A stretch of 21,852 nucleotides of DNA from JBHIFE01 sp046760985 (GTDB lineage Bacteria; Chloroflexota; Dehalococcoidia; Dehalococcoidales; RBG-16-60-22). This document shows, in pieces, positions 20,011-21,852 of this stretch; position 1 is the first letter of the stretch; every line of letters starts with the position of its first letter. The position numbers and the translations under genes were made by a program. A model generated the notes under the pieces. The model searched no databases. It saw only the letters and a program-made list of their open reading frames with translations, and was not told the DNA's origin. Where the stretch lies: positions 1 through 21,852 of the forward strand of contig JBHIFE010000013.1 in assembly GCA_046760985.1 (NCBI GenBank), given 5' to 3'.

Positions 20011-21747
20011 GTGGTTCCAGGGAAAGAACAAGCAGAAAATGAAAAGCTGGAGATAATGCGGCATTCGGCAGCTCATATTATGGCTGAGGCGGTTCAGTCT
20101 ATCTTCCCTGACGCCAAGTTTGGCATCGGTCCAGCTATTGAAGATGGTTTTTACTACGACTTTGATCTACCCCGCCCGCTCAACCCTGATGATTTACCAC
20201 TCATTGAGACCAAGATGAGTGAAATAATCGCTTCAAATGAGCCTTTCATTAAAAAGGAAGTAACTAAAGAAGAGGCTCGGCGGCTGTTTGCCACCCAGCC
20301 TTATAAACTGGAGTTAATTGATGAAATTCCGGACGAGAAGGTTAACTTGTACCAGCAAGGCTCGTTTACTGATTTGTGTCGTGGACCCCACGTGAATTCC
20401 AGCAAGGAGATAAAAGCATTTAAGTTGATTAGTATCGCCGGCGCTTACTGGCGTGGTGATGAGCATCGCCCAATGCTGCAACGAATATATGGCGTTGCTT
20501 TCAGCACCAAAGAGGCTTTAGCCAAACACCTGAAAAGGCTTGAAGAAGCTGCCCGTCGTGACCCTAGGAAATTAGGCAAGGAGCTTGACCTGTTCAGTAT
20601 CCATGAGGAGGCTGGTCCCGGGCTGGTTCACTGGCACCCCAAGGGAGCCATTATCCGCCGTGTCATTGAGGACTTCTGGAAGGATGAGCATGTTAAGCGC
20701 GGCTATGATATTGTCTATACTCCTCATATTGCCAAACTGGATTTATGGAAAACTAGCGGTCATTGGGAGTTTTATCGTGATTACTTATATAGTCCGATGG
20801 AAGTGGAAGGGCAGGAATATATTGTTAAACCGATGAATTGTCTGGGACATATCTTAATGTATAAAACCAAGTTACGCAGCTATCGTGAGCTACCGGTGCG
20901 CTACGCTGAATTGGGCACTGTCTATCGCTACGAGCGTTCCGGGGTGCTGCACGGTCTATCCCGAGTCCGGGGCTTTACCCAAGATGATGCCCATATTTTT
21001 TGCCGTTTTGACCAGTTGGAAGAGGAAGTAGTCAGGGTGCTGGATTTAGCTCTCTTTATGATAGACACCTTTGGTTTTACCGACTATCAGGTATTACTTT
21101 CCACCCGACCAGAAAAATATGCTGGCACCGCTGAGGTTTGGGAAGAGGCTACCGATACCTTACGCCAAGCCTTGGCTCGTTCAAAACTTGACTACGAGAT
21201 AGACCCGGGACAGGGTGTGTTTTATGGACCTAAAATAGATATTAAGTTTGAATCCTGGCAGGGTCCGACAATTCAAGTTGATTTTAACCTCCCACAACGC
21301 TTCAATGTTACTTACATTGGCGAAGATGGACAAGAGCATCTGGTAGCGATGGTACATCGCACCGTGCTGGGCAGTATGGAGCGCTTTCTGGCTTCACTCA
21401 TTGAACATTACGCCGGCGCTTTCCCGGTGTGGTTAGCACCGGTGCAGGTAAGGGTGATTCCAGTAGCTGACCGCCACCTAGACTATGCCCATAAGCTAGA
21501 AGCTCAACTCAAAAATGAGGGGGTTCGGGTAGAGGTTGATGCTCGGTCGGAAAGGATAAACCTGAAAATTCGGCAGGCGCAACTTGACAAGATACCCTAT
21601 ATGCTTGTGGTAGGTGATAAAGAAGTAGCTGACTCCACTGTTTCCGTCCGCCTGCGCAGCGGGGAACAATTAGCTGACCAATCCTTTAATAGCTTCAAGA
21701 AAACCGTCTCAACGGCTATCGCCAAGAAGGCAATAGATATAGTATGA
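20011..21747 (+). CDS. thrS: Threonyl-tRNA synthetase without TGS domain
   Basis: It charges tRNA-Thr. The 578 residues start directly at the editing domain, with HSAAH (His18, His22) and DLCRGPH (Cys123, His127) forming the deacylation site. The class II catalytic domain follows (about 195-480), with zinc ligands Cys277 (KPMNCLGH), His328 (DDAHIF) and His449 (VHRTVLGSMERF), motif 2 YRYERSG, and then the anticodon-binding domain (PVWLAPVQVRVIPV onward). Most bacterial ThrRS are 60 or more residues longer because of an N-terminal TGS domain, absent here. The start is GTG with GGGGGG about 10 bases upstream. No T-box is seen. Confidence 0.96.
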   Translation: MVPGKEQAENEKLEIMRHSAAHIMAEAVQSIFPDAKFGIGPAIEDGFYYDFDLPRPLNPDDLPLIETKMSEIIASNEPFIKKEVTKEEARRLFATQPYKLELIDEIPDEKVNLYQQGSFTDLCRGPHVNSSKEIKAFKLISIAGAYWRGDEHRPMLQRIYGVAFSTKEALAKHLKRLEEAARRDPRKLGKELDLFSIHEEAGPGLVHWHPKGAIIRRVIEDFWKDEHVKRGYDIVYTPHIAKLDLWKTSGHWEFYRDYLYSPMEVEGQEYIVKPMNCLGHILMYKTKLRSYRELPVRYAELGTVYRYERSGVLHGLSRVRGFTQDDAHIFCRFDQLEEEVVRVLDLALFMIDTFGFTDYQVLLSTRPEKYAGTAEVWEEATDTLRQALARSKLDYEIDPGQGVFYGPKIDIKFESWQGPTIQVDFNLPQRFNVTYIGEDGQEHLVAMVHRTVLGSMERFLASLIEHYAGAFPVWLAPVQVRVIPVADRHLDYAHKLEAQLKNEGVRVEVDARSERINLKIRQAQLDKIPYMLVVGDKEVADSTVSVRLRSGEQLADQSFNSFKKTVSTAIAKKAIDIV

Positions 21748-21785
21748 TATTTCATACAGCAAGGTTGTTAGACAATCTCTACGAT

Positions 21786-21814
21786 TTGATTAGTCTGCGA
21801 GAATATGGTATAGT
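21786..21814 (+). promoter_or_regulatory. Promoter of the gene beyond the right edge, probably infC
   Basis: TTGATT (21786-21791), 17 bases and TATAGT (21809-21814), with TGG directly before the -10. GGAGGAGG (21840-21847) is a strong ribosome binding site, so a start codon should follow just past 21852. infC commonly follows thrS in bacteria; identity is inference. Confidence 0.55.
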
Positions 21815-21852
21815 CTCTGTTCGTAAGATACCTGTGCTTGGAGGAGGTAAGT

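Noticed and set aside
1..21852. tRNA, rRNA or CRISPR array
   Set aside because: I found no T-arm plus acceptor pattern, no rRNA-like stretch and no regularly spaced direct repeats.

Overview
The window reads as ordinary chromosome from an anaerobic bacterium, most likely a member of the Chloroflexota close to Dehalococcoidia. The support is the style of the housekeeping proteins (a ThrRS without a TGS domain, a PyrE with a Cys-rich tail, a stand-alone hisF, a small EF-Tu-domain-2-like protein), middling GC, and frequent GTG/TTG starts. The taxonomic call is inference from protein character, not from a marker search.

Layout. Positions 1-2,900 hold the 3' part of comEC (its 5' end is missing or broken at the window edge), two tiny membrane proteins and lepB. 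Positions 2,900-4,530 hold pyrE, which appears to use a CTG start, a frameshifted KOW-like small gene, and a membrane-anchored PD-(D/E)XK nuclease-like protein. Positions 4,536-8,782 (minus strand) carry two DNA repair genes, mutL and a pcrA/uvrD helicase; mutL has its own perfect-consensus promoter with an inverted repeat in the spacer. Positions 8,848-12,032 look like an accessory island: an arsR-type regulator with an operator-like palindrome, a CSCG-motif permease, a 53-residue protein, a thioredoxin-fold protein and an FmdB-type zinc ribbon in one tight operon, followed by what looks like a remnant of a serine recombinase and an A-rich orphan gene. Positions 12,193-12,969 encode a SIMPL-domain exported protein. 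Positions 13,210-15,584 are the riboflavin operon ribE-ribBA-ribH (no ribD here). Then come, on the minus strand, an EF-Tu domain-2-like protein and hisF; and on the plus strand glnA, a small coiled-coil/CxxC protein with a perfect promoter, bioY, a zinc-ribbon/winged-helix protein and thrS. The last 100 bases carry a promoter and Shine-Dalgarno for a gene just beyond the edge, probably infC.

Three copies of a GC-rich palindromic repeat (about 95-175 bp, several hairpins each) lie in intergenic gaps at about 3,942, 6,344 and 12,980, all in the same orientation.

The best candidate for something not well described is the arsR operon. Two of its proteins, otherwise unrelated, carry the same kind of thiol cluster (CGP, then 3-5 residues, then CC and Pro). 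That suggests a metal(loid)- or chalcogen-handling system in which a permease, a thioredoxin-like protein and a zinc ribbon share a ligand.
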